Source: Bacillota bacterium | GTDB taxonomy: Bacteria; Bacillota; Bacilli; Paenibacillales; NBRC-103111 | DNA length: 64,000 bases | NCBI GenBank assembly: GCA_023388055.1 | Contig: JAEWGW010000044.1 | Coordinates: 1 to 64,000, forward strand | Direction of reading: 5' to 3' | Shown: positions 8,627 to 17,402 of the stretch, piece by piece | How the letters are laid out: each line of letters opens with the position of its first letter | How positions within the stretch are numbered: position 1 is the stretch's first letter | Program-made: the position numbers and the translations under genes | Notes under the pieces: generated by a model | Seen by the model: the letters and a program-made list of their open reading frames with translations, nothing else | What the model was told of the DNA's origin: nothing | The model's database searches: none

Positions 8627-8884
8627 GTATAATCTCCCCGGTTCCGGGACATCTTAATATCGACGGTGAAGAGAGAGGCGATGGTTGCGTTGAACACGTT
8701 CGTGATACAACCGATCAAGGACCAATCGGAGGTATGTCAGCCTCATTAGAAACCGGAGGGATGTGCCAAAGACTCGTAAGGGCAAAACCTTAAAGAGACA
8801 TTTGGTAACGTAACAAAGGTAACTGGAAGAGGAAACGAAATACCATTAATCACCGTCTGAGGGGACCCTGCAAAGGGTCCTTTT
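8627..8884 (+). ncRNA. Candidate structured non-coding RNA
   Basis: A gene-free stretch carrying a perfect -10 box TATAAT (8627-8632), a multibranched fold and a Rho-independent terminator. A closing helix GACGGTGA (8662-8669) pairs perfectly with TCACCGTC (8850-8857). Inside it, GAGGC (8675-8679)/GCCTC (8740-8744) encloses GGTTG (8683-8687)/CAACC (8708-8712) and a second hairpin at 8713-8728; a further domain has CCAAA (8766-8770)/TTTGG (8801-8805) enclosing TAAGG (8777-8781)/CCTTA (8788-8792). The terminator GGACCC/GGGTCC plus T4 is at 8863-8884. It is not a T-box, SRP RNA, RNase P RNA, tmRNA or rod-like 6S RNA by conserved motifs. It could be a riboswitch only if it read through, but the next gene is 325 bp away. 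Confidence 0.6.
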
Positions 8885-8954
8885 CACGTTACTCAGTTAC
8901 ATCCAGAAAAGAGGGGAAGGCATCTGCTGCCAACCCCTCTTCATGATGCAGAAA

Positions 8955-8981
8955 ATAAAAAAACCGATGATCATATCATCG
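8955..8981 (-). terminator. Minus-strand terminator-like hairpin
   Basis: Read on the minus strand, CGATGAT-atg-ATCATCG is followed by G and seven T residues. No minus-strand gene lies upstream of it; a TATAAT on the minus strand at 9032-9037 suggests a possible RNA of about 70 nt. The rest of 8885-9208 shows only a second hairpin (GAGGGG/CCCCTC, 8915-8940) on the plus strand. Confidence 0.45.
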
Positions 8982-9208
8982 ATTACCGGAAAAAGGTAGT
9001 AGTAAAGAGAACTCGCGCTCTCTCAACTTTCATTATAAATATAGTATGGCATACAAGTGGCGGAAAATCAAGGATAGCTGCGAAAAAAGCAGCGTGACCA
9101 TCGTTTCCCCCGGTCAGTAGGTGGAATGGAGGATGGAGAGAGCCTCTCCTGGTCTTTTCCAAATGTACCATCCGCATGATACGTTATTGCAGCAAAGGAG
9201 GACGGAGC

Positions 9209-10024
9209 ATGCAAATCATTGTGGAGGAAATCAAGAAGAGCTTCAAGGTGTACCGGAGGCCGGAGGGCAAGTGGGGGCTGCTCCGGGGAGCGTTTATGCG
9301 GAATGTGGAAAAGGTGGAGGCGCTGGCTGGTATCAGCTTCTCTATCCATGAGGGGGAGCTGGTGGGTTATATCGGTCCGAACGGCGCCGGAAAATCCACC
9401 ACGGTGAAGATTATGAGCGGGATTCTGACACCTGACAGCGGCAAGTGCCGGATTATCGGCAGGACTCCGTGGAAGGAGCGGGTGGCCCATGTGTCGCAGA
9501 TTGGCGTGGTGTTCGGGCAGCGCTCCCAGCTGTTCTGGGATGTGCCGGTGGCGGATTCCTTCGATGTATTGAAGGATATGTATGGCATCGCCGCGGCGGA
9601 CTACCGGACACGACTAAACCAGTTGGCCGGAGTGCTGGGAGTGGACAGCCTGCTGCAGACGCCGGTACGGCAGCTGTCGTTGGGGCAGCGGATGCGCTGC
9701 GAGCTGGCTGCGGCCCTGCTCCATCGCCCGCGGATATTGTTTCTGGATGAACCAACCATCGGACTGGACGCGGTCTCCAAGCTGGCAATACGGGGGTTTC
9801 TGAAGGAGGAGAACCAGCGCAACGGCGTCACCATGGTGCTCACCACCCATGACATGGACGATATGGAGGCATTATGCCAGCGGGTGATGGTGATTGGTCG
9901 GGGACGGCTGCTGTATGACGGGAGGTTATCCGGGCTGCAGGAGAAATATGCTCCGGAGGTTGTGATGAAGGTAAACACGGATGAGATGATCGCCGCCATG
10001 TACAATGACTTGGCTTTGGTGTAG
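9209..10024 (+). CDS. ABC transporter ATP-binding protein (ABC-2 exporter)
   Basis: Cytoplasmic ATPase of a three-gene ABC-2 exporter. It has Walker A GPNGAGKST (about 56-64), Q-loop, signature LSLGQ, Walker B ILFLDEPTIGLD and the H-loop TTHD. The extended N-terminus with FKVYRRPEGKWG before the core is typical of the COG4586 subgroup, which pairs with two different permeases of the COG4587 and COG3694 kinds, exactly as found here. ATG 9209 follows AAAGGAGG by 8 bp; the in-frame ATG at 9176 is not supported. The substrate is unknown. Confidence 0.9.
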   Translation: MQIIVEEIKKSFKVYRRPEGKWGLLRGAFMRNVEKVEALAGISFSIHEGELVGYIGPNGAGKSTTVKIMSGILTPDSGKCRIIGRTPWKERVAHVSQIGVVFGQRSQLFWDVPVADSFDVLKDMYGIAAADYRTRLNQLAGVLGVDSLLQTPVRQLSLGQRMRCELAAALLHRPRILFLDEPTIGLDAVSKLAIRGFLKEENQRNGVTMVLTTHDMDDMEALCQRVMVIGRGRLLYDGRLSGLQEKYAPEVVMKVNTDEMIAAMYNDLALV

Positions 10025-10036
10025 GGGGGATATTTC

Positions 10037-10867
10037 ATGCTTGCGGAGCAAACCTGGAGAGCGTGCCGCTCTCTTTTTCGTGTACGGATGGCGGAGGGGC
10101 TGCAGTACCGGGTGGCCGCCCTTTCGGGGGCTACGGTCGGTGTGCTTTGGGCAATTATCGAGTGTGTGGTGTATACAGTCTTTTATACCTATAGCCAGAA
10201 CGGGGGATGGAACCATAACGGCTTTGGGCTGGAGCAGACGATCTCCTATATCTGGCTGGCTCAGGGGATTTTTGTTTTCCAGGTCATGAGCATCGACAGC
10301 GAAATTCTCACCAAAATCAACAAGGGGGATGTGGCACTGGAGCTGTGCCGTCCCATGGACCTCTATCTCCATTGGCTGGTAAAAAGCGCGGCAGGCAAGC
10401 TGGGGACCAATTGGCTGCGGGGAGTGCTGACCATTGTGGCGGGGCTCCTGATGCCGGCAGGCTATGCGTTGGCTGGGCCTGCTTCTGCAGGGGGCTTCCT
10501 CCTCTTCCTGGTGACAGTGATGCTGGCTTTTCTCCTGTGCTCCGCCTATGCCATGCTGATTACCGCCATCCGGCTGAATACGACCTGGGGGGATGGTCCC
10601 TTCTATATGCTGATGCTGGTAAGCGCCGTCTTGTCCGGGACGTATCTGCCCTTGCGGTTATGGCCGGACAGTCTGCAAACCTTCCTCCGCCTGCAGCCCT
10701 TCGGCGGCTTCGCTGACCTTCCGGCACAGCTCTATACGGGCAGCCTGACACCTGGAACGGCATGGCCGGGAATGGTGCTGCAGGTGGTTTGGATCGCTGT
10801 ATTTGTGGTTGCTGGCAGGATGGTTATGAAAAACCGGCTTAAGCATCTGATTATTCAGGGAGGGTGA
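10037..10867 (+). CDS. ABC-2 family permease (first subunit)
   Basis: Integral membrane protein of 276 residues with about six hydrophobic segments (near residues 30-50, 65-85, 115-135, 145-180, 190-215 and 245-265) and no ATPase motifs. It starts 12 bp after the ATPase gene, following GGGGGGAT, and ends inside the leader of the second permease. The family (COG4587-type) forms the membrane pore of ABC-2 exporters. Confidence 0.85.
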   Translation: MLAEQTWRACRSLFRVRMAEGLQYRVAALSGATVGVLWAIIECVVYTVFYTYSQNGGWNHNGFGLEQTISYIWLAQGIFVFQVMSIDSEILTKINKGDVALELCRPMDLYLHWLVKSAAGKLGTNWLRGVLTIVAGLLMPAGYALAGPASAGGFLLFLVTVMLAFLLCSAYAMLITAIRLNTTWGDGPFYMLMLVSAVLSGTYLPLRLWPDSLQTFLRLQPFGGFADLPAQLYTGSLTPGTAWPGMVLQVVWIAVFVVAGRMVMKNRLKHLIIQGG

Positions 10868-10872
10868 GGCGG

Positions 10873-11658
10873 ATGGAAGCCAAGGTTTACTTCAAGCTGC
10901 TGCGCTTGCATCTCCTGAGCGGGATGGAATACAAGGGCTGGTGGCTGATGCTGATTCAGGTGGGCTTTGTGGTGGTGACCGATCCTCTGTCCACGGTGCT
11001 GCTATTTTCCCGCTTCGGCAGCATCGGAGAGTGGTCGGTGGAGCGGATCATTCTGATCTATGCTCTGGCGGTTTCTTCCTTCGGGCTGGCTGAGAGCTTA
11101 TGCCGGGGCTTTGACTTCTTCCCGTGGCAGATGCTGCGCTCCGGGGAATTTGACCGGGTGCTGCTCCGGCCGCGCTCGCTGTTTATGCAGGTGGCGGCCT
11201 CCCGCTTCCACCTCCATCGTCTAATGCGCCCTGTTACCGGCATCTGCGCTATTCTTTGGGCCCTTGCGAGGATGGATGTGCCGCTCACCCTGTGGAATGC
11301 GGCACTGTTGGTATCGGCGTTGGCCGGAGGGACTATCATGTACTGCGGCGTGTTCGTTCTGACCTCCGGTGTGGCGTTCTTCACCATTAAAGGGCTGGAC
11401 TGGATCTACATCCTCACCAATACCAGCTACCAGGTGACCCGGTGCCCTGAGCCCTATATGCCGCGCATGCTGAAGGGGATGTTCCTGTTTCTGCCGCCGG
11501 TGCTGCCCGTAAGCTTCTATCCGGCTGCGGCCATCTGCGGCTGGGGGGATCCGGTGTGGACCGGGTGGCTGCCGTTGCCTGCAGGAATGGCATTTATGGG
11601 GGTATCGCTGGCGGTTTGGCGCATAGGAGTCCGTCATTATCAGAGCACGGGTAGCTGA
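10873..11658 (+). CDS. ABC-2 family permease (second subunit)
   Basis: Integral membrane protein of about 261 residues with about six membrane spans, resembling the COG3694 partner of the preceding permease. The ATG at 10873 has GGGAGGG about 9 bp upstream; an in-frame GTG at 10864 overlaps that site and the previous stop codon. It completes the ATPase-permease-permease exporter operon. Confidence 0.82.
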   Translation: MEAKVYFKLLRLHLLSGMEYKGWWLMLIQVGFVVVTDPLSTVLLFSRFGSIGEWSVERIILIYALAVSSFGLAESLCRGFDFFPWQMLRSGEFDRVLLRPRSLFMQVAASRFHLHRLMRPVTGICAILWALARMDVPLTLWNAALLVSALAGGTIMYCGVFVLTSGVAFFTIKGLDWIYILTNTSYQVTRCPEPYMPRMLKGMFLFLPPVLPVSFYPAAAICGWGDPVWTGWLPLPAGMAFMGVSLAVWRIGVRHYQSTGS

Positions 11659-11699
11659 AGGGAAAAAAGAGAACGGTGGCTGAATTATAACGGAAGCCA

Positions 11700-11875
11700 G
11701 CGCCGTTATTTTGCGGGAAAACAGACATTTCAAAATCTAACGGCGGTGTAGGAACTTATTGGAGCCCACTCGCGGCCAAACCGGTACACTTGCCGGGAAT
11801 AGCGTCTCCTGCCGCCGTTAGAATGGAAAAGAGCTGTTTTTGGGGAAAATAGCGTCTTTCACCGCCGTTAGAATC
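11700..11875. repeat. Dispersed intergenic repeat cluster
   Basis: Two direct copies of AATAGCGTC followed by (t/c)CCGCCGTTAGAAT at about 11799-11824 and 11849-11873, period about 50, plus inverted relatives (GCGCCGTTATT near 11700 and CTAACGGCGG near 11737). The whole 228-bp gap between the permease and the convergent hydrolase is made of this material. The same kind of ATA(a/g)CG...CCGTTAG unit is seen at 1-130 and 54.6-54.8 kb. Confidence 0.6.
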
Positions 11876-11886
11876 ATGCAGCAGCA

Positions 11887-13017
11887 TCAAATAAGTATGG
11901 CTGCTGGCCAAGTCGGATGAAATCGGGCCAGGAGCAGCTCCTCCGCCAGCCGGGCATCGTCCGGGCAGAACATATGGGCGGAGCGCTCCAGCCAGTGTAA
12001 GCTTTTGCCTTGGGGAGAATCCAGCCGGTCCACATACTCCTCCAGCAGCCGCCCTGATATAACCCGGTCCAACCGTCCATGAATGAAGGTGGCGGGGATG
12101 TCCAAACGGGGAATGTCAATGGAGGCGTTAAATGCATCCATATCCTTAAGCGTCTGCGGCGAGTAAGAAAGCTTCATGCCGCGCGTGAACATCCTGATCA
12201 GATTTCCCAGGGAATAATCCGGAGACGACAGCAGTAAACGGAAGGCGGCAGCCATGCCGGGATGCTTCGTCTCTTCACCGTTATAGATGAATCCTCCCAG
12301 CAGCATGAGCCATTTCCTCAGCTGGTTCCAGTCAGCCAAATTGAGGGTATAAGGCGGCGGCCCCATTCTCTCCAGCTCCCGGAGAGCCTTGTTATGCCCA
12401 CGTGCTTTGGCTTCCTGAAGAAGCCATGTATAGGCCTCCTTATCGCTTCCCGTCCAATCCACAATCTGGGCCAGACCGAAATAGGCGTCCAGCTTCTGCG
12501 GACAGCGGGCTGCCAGCTTCAAGCCCAGCAGGGAGCCCCAGGAAATTCCGCAGAGGGTGAGCTTCTCGGTGCCAAAACGGGCGGTGAGCCACTCCACCAG
12601 CTGTGCGGCATCCTCCACATGCTGCTCCACATGCATGGAGCGAGGGTCAATGTCCCTGGACCAGGAAGCGCCAGTTCCCCGCTGATCCCAGAAAACGACG
12701 GTGTATTGCTCCAACAGCCGCCGGGTGCAGAGGTTGAACACCCAGTCCGCCTCCCGGCAGCCGACTCCGGGAACCGGCATGCCCGGTCCGCCATGCAGAA
12801 CCAGCAGCACCGGTGTGCCGGCACGGCGGGTCTGGATCAGGATCCGCTGGCGCACACCGCCCAGCAGCACCTCCTCTACAGAGCTGATGCCTCCTTGCTC
12901 CACGGCTCTCCCTGCAGCAGCAAGAATTTCCCACTGCTTCACCCGGCGGTAAAGCAGCAGCGCGGCCGTCATTGCAGCCAACGCGCAGAATACCCCAACC
13001 AGCACTCTCGTCAACAT
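11887..13017 (-). CDS. Membrane-anchored alpha/beta hydrolase
   Basis: Serine hydrolase of 376 residues with an N-terminal membrane anchor (about residues 4-22) and an alpha/beta-hydrolase domain resembling proline iminopeptidases (S33). Visible are the oxyanion segment HGGPGMP, the nucleophile elbow GISWGS, the acid in HGRLDR and the catalytic His in SAHMF. The ATG (13015-13017) overlaps the end of the upstream tetR gene by 7 bases (ATGTTGA), and tetR supplies the GAGAGGGG ribosome-binding site, so the pair is translationally coupled. The substrate is unknown. Confidence 0.88.
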   Translation of the reverse strand: MLTRVLVGVFCALAAMTAALLLYRRVKQWEILAAAGRAVEQGGISSVEEVLLGGVRQRILIQTRRAGTPVLLVLHGGPGMPVPGVGCREADWVFNLCTRRLLEQYTVVFWDQRGTGASWSRDIDPRSMHVEQHVEDAAQLVEWLTARFGTEKLTLCGISWGSLLGLKLAARCPQKLDAYFGLAQIVDWTGSDKEAYTWLLQEAKARGHNKALRELERMGPPPYTLNLADWNQLRKWLMLLGGFIYNGEETKHPGMAAAFRLLLSSPDYSLGNLIRMFTRGMKLSYSPQTLKDMDAFNASIDIPRLDIPATFIHGRLDRVISGRLLEEYVDRLDSPQGKSLHWLERSAHMFCPDDARLAEELLLARFHPTWPAAILI

Positions 13018-13655
13018 GGTCCGTTCCCCTCTCTCTTCACAATTCCCGTGTACAGCAAACGGGAGGCCTCCTCCATTAATGCCTCCAGCGTGAGGCCGAA
13101 GCGCTCCAGGTCCCCATTTTCCCGGGCGGAAAAGATACCATCCCCCAGCGCATACAGGATCAGCATAAATCGGCTGGAATCCAGCTCCTTCAGCTCTCCG
13201 CAGGCAATACCCTGGCGGATAACCTCCTGCATCAGCTCCATATGCAGAGCTTTCTTTTCCACAAGCAGCCCCAGCTGTTCTTGTGAAAAGCCAATGCCGA
13301 AGAGCGGGTTGAAGCAAAGCCGCACCAGTTGGCTATTCAACGGCTCCAGCTCATAAAATTGTTGGAAGGCGCGGAAAACTTCCCGGAGGCGCAGGAGAAA
13401 GCCCGGCCCGGTAGAAGCCGCTTGCTCCACTTGCTCATTCAAGCGGGAGAGGGCATCCAGACAAATATCAAAGAACACATCGGATTTGCTGCGGTAATGA
13501 AAGTATAAAGGGCCGGTGGAAATGCCTGCTTCAGCTGCAAGCGCCCGCATGGACACTTGATGGTAGCCTTGGCGGAGAAAGAGGCGTTTGGCTGCTTCCC
13601 GGATGACGATGCGGGTGTCTGCCGGCGGGGAGACCGGATTAGAATGTGGATCCAT
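13011..13655 (-). CDS. TetR/AcrR family transcriptional regulator
   Basis: DNA-binding repressor of 214 residues. The N-terminal helix-turn-helix (about residues 17-63; LAAEAGISTGPLYFHYRSKSD) is canonical TetR; the remaining 150 residues form the ligand-binding helical domain. It is co-transcribed with the hydrolase downstream. Three tandem palindromes overlap its own promoter, which strongly suggests autoregulation. Ligand unknown. Confidence 0.93.
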   Translation of the reverse strand: MDPHSNPVSPPADTRIVIREAAKRLFLRQGYHQVSMRALAAEAGISTGPLYFHYRSKSDVFFDICLDALSRLNEQVEQAASTGPGFLLRLREVFRAFQQFYELEPLNSQLVRLCFNPLFGIGFSQEQLGLLVEKKALHMELMQEVIRQGIACGELKELDSSRFMLILYALGDGIFSARENGDLERFGLTLEALMEEASRLLYTGIVKREGNGPC

Positions 13656-13671
13656 TATAATGCCGCCTTTC

Positions 13672-13726
13672 TATAACGTTGTTATAGAGCTATTGTAACA
13701 GTGTTATACAGTTGTTGTAAACAACT
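13672..13726 (-). promoter_or_regulatory. Triple TetR operator over the tetR promoter
   Basis: Three adjacent inverted repeats with 3-nt centres: TATAAC-gtt-GTTATA (13672-13686), TGTAAC-agt-GTTATACA (13694-13710) and AGTTGTT-gta-AACAACT (13710-13726). On the minus strand a promoter TTTACA (13716-13721), 18-bp spacer, TACAAT (13692-13697) falls within them: -35 in the third palindrome, -10 in the second, the first downstream. Confidence 0.7.
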
Positions 13727-13966
13727 AAAGGAAATTCCCCATGAGCTGTTCATCAAATTGTCTCTAAGAAATCGAGCAAATAGCCAAGTTCAGGAAATGT
13801 TAAGAAACCTTTTCCTTTCCCGTATCGTCAAAACATATGTATGCCCTTTTTATGTCTGTTTGGAAGGGTGAGGGTCCGGATTGTTCGGAATACGCCCGGC
13901 TCAGCCAGAATATGCCTTACATACTAAGGCAGTGTTTGCCCGGCAGACCGGGTTTTGGAGGAAAGG

Positions 13967-14683
13967 ATGGCGGTTATGCTTCGAGTGGAACATTTGTCTC
14001 ACTCCTTCTTAAGCGGGGGTGAAACGACGCAGGTGCTTCAGAATATCGATTTTCGGGTGCAAAAGGGGGAGATGCTGGCTTTATTAGGCAGCTCCGGTTC
14101 AGGCAAGTCCACCCTTTTGAACCTGATGGCGGGACTGATGAAGCCAACAGAGGGGAACATCTACATAGCCGGCGAGAGCATCGTGAAGATGAACGAAAGC
14201 CAGCTGGCGGAATTTCGAAGAACGCATATCGGTTTTATTTTTCAGGCGTACGAGCTGATTGCCAATCTGACGGTGAGGGAGAACGTAGAGCTGCCGCTCA
14301 TATTCCAGTCCATCCGCCCTTCCGTCCGCAAGCAAAAGGCGCTCTCGCTCCTGGAGCAGGTGGGCATTCCCGAAAAATCGGAGCTGTTTCCCTCGCAGCT
14401 GTCGGGGGGCCAGCAGCAGCGGGTGAGTATCGCCCGTTCATTGGTGACGGAGCCGTCGGTTATTTTTGCGGACGAGCCTACAGGCAACCTGGATACCCGG
14501 ACGGAGGATGAAATCATTGCGATTCTGAAACGGTTGAACAGCACGCTATCCACCACCTTCATCATCGTGACCCACGAGCATGAGGTGGCCCGGCATACGA
14601 AGCGCATTCTCACTTTGCGGGATGGCTGCCTCCAGGATACGGAGGGGGCCGGTGAAGTGGCGGCCGGAGGTGAGGAAGCATGA
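13967..14683 (+). CDS. ABC transporter ATP-binding protein (LolD/MacB type)
   Basis: ATPase of a MacB-like system, 238 residues, with Walker A GSSGSGKST (41-49), signature LSGGQQQR, Walker B VIFADEPTGNLD and H-loop VTHEH. It overlaps the FtsX-like permease gene by 4 bases (ATGA), and an HlyD-like adaptor follows. In Gram-positive bacteria such trios export peptides or drugs or act as envelope-stress modules. Start ATG 13967 follows GGAGG at 5 bp. A separate ATG at 13976 is possible. Confidence 0.9.
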   Translation: MAVMLRVEHLSHSFLSGGETTQVLQNIDFRVQKGEMLALLGSSGSGKSTLLNLMAGLMKPTEGNIYIAGESIVKMNESQLAEFRRTHIGFIFQAYELIANLTVRENVELPLIFQSIRPSVRKQKALSLLEQVGIPEKSELFPSQLSGGQQQRVSIARSLVTEPSVIFADEPTGNLDTRTEDEIIAILKRLNSTLSTTFIIVTHEHEVARHTKRILTLRDGCLQDTEGAGEVAAGGEEA

Positions 14684-16047
14684 GAATTAGCGACATATTG
14701 CGGCTGTCCTGGGATCAGGTGAAACGCCGTAAGGTGGTTACGGGGCTGTGTGCGGCAGGGATCTCCATCGGCTGCGCCGCCATTGTAGTGGCCATGAGTG
14801 TAGGTGATTCCGCCCAGAAGTATACGGAAAAGGAAATGAACCAGTTTTTCAAAATGGATGAAATTACGGTAACGGCCAACGCCGGAGTATCGGCGCCGGG
14901 ATCAACGGGAGGCTCCACGATCAGTGCTGAGATGCTGGAGCAGGGCAAGCTGACCAAGCAGAAGCTGGATCTGATCCGTCAATTCCCCAATGTTTCCGCA
15001 GCTGCTCCATTCGAGGAGATGGGTCATCTGCAGATGGTGACCAATGATAACCGGACTTCCTATGTGCAGATTATCGGCACGAACCTGGATTCCTTGACGA
15101 AATTCGGCCATACCTTTGCCCAGGGGGGGCCGGCGGATACACCGGGCGCCATTGTGCTGAACTACGGGGCAACCCTGGGGCTGAACGACCCGGAGACGTT
15201 GGATAATCTGATGAAGCAGATTTCCCGGAATCCGTATGATAACGACCTGATGGACCAGTACCGGAAGCTGCAGAAAACACCCTCCGAGCTTTATCAAAAG
15301 CAGCTTCAATTCAAGACGCAGGTCGGCAATACAGGGAAGACACGGACCAGCACGCCGCTTCGAGTGGCCGGTATCCTGAAGCTGCCTCAAGGAACCAGTG
15401 CGGATAATGCGCAATACGACAAAAAGGCGTATGTCTCCATCGAGACCATGCAGATGCTGCAGGAGCAGATGAGTGAGAACAAGACGGTGGCTACCAGCTC
15501 CACGGAAAGCTACGGGACGGCCATTGTCAAGGTAGACAACCAGGATATCGTGCAATCGGTGGAAAAGCAGATTCAGCGGCTGCGGGTGAATACACGCACC
15601 AATCTGAATCAGCGGGAAATGGTGGCCGAGCAGTTCGCCATTATCAAGATGGTGGCCATGGGCATCGGCGTCTTTATTCTGATTATCGCCTCCATTTCCA
15701 TTATCGTGGCCATGACCATGTCTACCTACCAGCGGCGCCGGCAGATTGGCATTATGAAGGTGCTGGGAGCGAATCTGGCGCAAATCCGCAACATGTTTAT
15801 TGTAGAGGCGGCGCTAACCGGGCTGTTGGGAGGATTGCTGGGTATTTTGTTTTCCTATTGGGTGGTCTGGGGGCTTAATGTGCTGATTATGTCGGTATCC
15901 CAGGACAAATCGCCGATGATCTTCATCCCTCCGCTCACCATCCTGACCGGGATGGTCTTCGCCATTATGACCGGTGTGCTCTCGGGGCTGTATCCGGCGG
16001 TGAGCGCCTCCAGAACCGACGCGCTGACAGCCATTAAGCGGGATTAG
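14680..16047 (+). CDS. FtsX-like ABC transporter permease (MacB type)
   Basis: Membrane subunit of 455 residues: an N-terminal transmembrane helix (about 22-42), a large extracellular MacB_PCD domain (about 43-320), and a C-terminal FtsX domain with three helices (about 325-350, 370-400 and 415-440). The motif around the first intracellular loop (RRRQIGIMKVLGA) is characteristic of the family. It partners the preceding ATPase; ATG overlaps that gene's TGA. Confidence 0.9.
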   Translation: MRISDILRLSWDQVKRRKVVTGLCAAGISIGCAAIVVAMSVGDSAQKYTEKEMNQFFKMDEITVTANAGVSAPGSTGGSTISAEMLEQGKLTKQKLDLIRQFPNVSAAAPFEEMGHLQMVTNDNRTSYVQIIGTNLDSLTKFGHTFAQGGPADTPGAIVLNYGATLGLNDPETLDNLMKQISRNPYDNDLMDQYRKLQKTPSELYQKQLQFKTQVGNTGKTRTSTPLRVAGILKLPQGTSADNAQYDKKAYVSIETMQMLQEQMSENKTVATSSTESYGTAIVKVDNQDIVQSVEKQIQRLRVNTRTNLNQREMVAEQFAIIKMVAMGIGVFILIIASISIIVAMTMSTYQRRRQIGIMKVLGANLAQIRNMFIVEAALTGLLGGLLGILFSYWVVWGLNVLIMSVSQDKSPMIFIPPLTILTGMVFAIMTGVLSGLYPAVSASRTDALTAIKRD

Positions 16048-16101
16048 GAAGCAGAATGGGCAGGGCCAAGTTATTTCCAGATTGAAGGGAGAAAGCGTCA
16101 G

Positions 16102-17193
16102 ATGAAGAACATACGCAAAAAGATCAAGTGGATTATTCTAGGACTTGTTCTGATCGGCATAAGTGCGGTCTTATACATACAATCCCATCCTGCAACCGAG
16201 GTAAACCCGGCTGCCTCTCAGCAGGCCATTGTGTTTACGGCAGCCAAGGAGACCCTGGCCAATAAGGTGGAGGTAAAGGGAAAGTCCCTGTACCAGCAGG
16301 AAACCATGGTTTATGCCCCCTTCGGATCGCGGGTATCGTCGTGGGTGGCAGCGGACGGCCAACAGGTGCAGGAAGGGGATGTGCTGTTTAAGCTGGACGG
16401 CTCCGACCTGCAGACGGAGATTCAAAAGGAGGAGGCCGCCATCCGCAAAACCGAGCTGGAATCCGAGCTGGCCCGTTATGCCGGTGATGTGAAGGAAACG
16501 GCAATGGGCACCGGCACCAGTGAGACGGAGCGGGTGGATGCGCTGACCACCAGAGAGACAGCCAAGCTGAACCGGCAGCTGACCGACGTTAACCTGGACC
16601 TGCAGCGTAAGGCGCTGGTGGAGAAGCGGAAGCGGCTTGCCGCGGCGGATTACCAGTCTCCCGTGTCGGGGATTTTCCTGTATGAAAGCTCTGCGAAGCG
16701 GCCCCATGCACTGACGGAGAACCAGTATGTCGGCAAAATTGTGCAGCTGGACCAGCTGCAGATGCTGGCATTGGTAGGCGAGGCCGATGTGTTCCGGATT
16801 AAGCCGAGCATGTCTGTAGGGGTTAAGCTTACGGCGGTGAAGGATATGACCCTGAAGGGTAAGGTGGAGAAGGTGTCCAAATTCGCCAAGACGGGCACGG
16901 ACGAAAACACGCTGAATCAGCTGGCCCAGTTCGAGGTCATCATTTCCCTGGAAAAAAGCGAATATCTGATTGCCGGTTTGTCCTTAAGTGGTGAGATTGA
17001 AACCGAACGCAAGGAGGATGCGCTGGTAATTCCGGCCATGGCGGTTGTCCGCGAGGGAGGCAATACCTCCGTTCTTCTGGACAAGGGCAGCGGCCAGACG
17101 GAGAAAAAACCGGTGAAAATCGGCATGGAAACACCGGAAAAGGTGGAAATTGTAGAAGGGCTGCAAGCAGGAGATGTTGTAGTCTTGCCCTAG
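16102..17193 (+). CDS. HlyD-family efflux adaptor
   Basis: Membrane-anchored adaptor of 363 residues: positively charged N-terminus, one transmembrane helix (about 9-27), a lipoyl/beta-barrel domain split by a coiled-coil hairpin (about 110-180), and a C-terminal barrel ending in VEGLQAGDVVVLP. In MacAB-like systems such adaptors link the permease to the envelope. It is the third gene of the operon and is followed by a hairpin. Confidence 0.88.
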   Translation: MKNIRKKIKWIILGLVLIGISAVLYIQSHPATEVNPAASQQAIVFTAAKETLANKVEVKGKSLYQQETMVYAPFGSRVSSWVAADGQQVQEGDVLFKLDGSDLQTEIQKEEAAIRKTELESELARYAGDVKETAMGTGTSETERVDALTTRETAKLNRQLTDVNLDLQRKALVEKRKRLAAADYQSPVSGIFLYESSAKRPHALTENQYVGKIVQLDQLQMLALVGEADVFRIKPSMSVGVKLTAVKDMTLKGKVEKVSKFAKTGTDENTLNQLAQFEVIISLEKSEYLIAGLSLSGEIETERKEDALVIPAMAVVREGGNTSVLLDKGSGQTEKKPVKIGMETPEKVEIVEGLQAGDVVVLP

Positions 17194-17231
17194 ACACGCC
17201 CTAAGCAGTATTTCAGATAGCGAAGCTGAGA

Positions 17232-17264
17232 TCCCCCTCTGGAGAAGGACTATCCGGAGGGGGA
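17232..17264 (+). terminator. Terminator-like hairpin after the adaptor gene
   Basis: TCCCCCTCTGG / CCGGAGGGGGA stem with a 10-nt loop, followed only by ATTTATG, so termination may be weak. Confidence 0.5.
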
Positions 17265-17279
17265 TTTATGTATCTGCTA

Positions 17280-17292
17280 TTTACTCGAGTAA
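17280..17292. promoter_or_regulatory. Putative LacI-type operator before the response regulator
   Basis: TTTACTCGAGTAA contains a perfect 12-bp palindrome (17281-17292) and is identical in its core to the 16-bp palindrome at 24659-24674 ahead of the FAD oxidoreductase. It is a candidate site for the LacI protein encoded at 27180-28229. A cre-like TTAAACGCTTACA lies at about 17363-17375. Confidence 0.55.
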
Positions 17293-17402
17293 GAATAGAG
17301 GATATTTTTTACGGTTTCCTGCATAACTCCGGCAGGAAGAATATGCTACAATGATTTTACTTAAACGCTTACATTCTAATGAAAAAAAAGGGGGCGGCGG
17401 AT

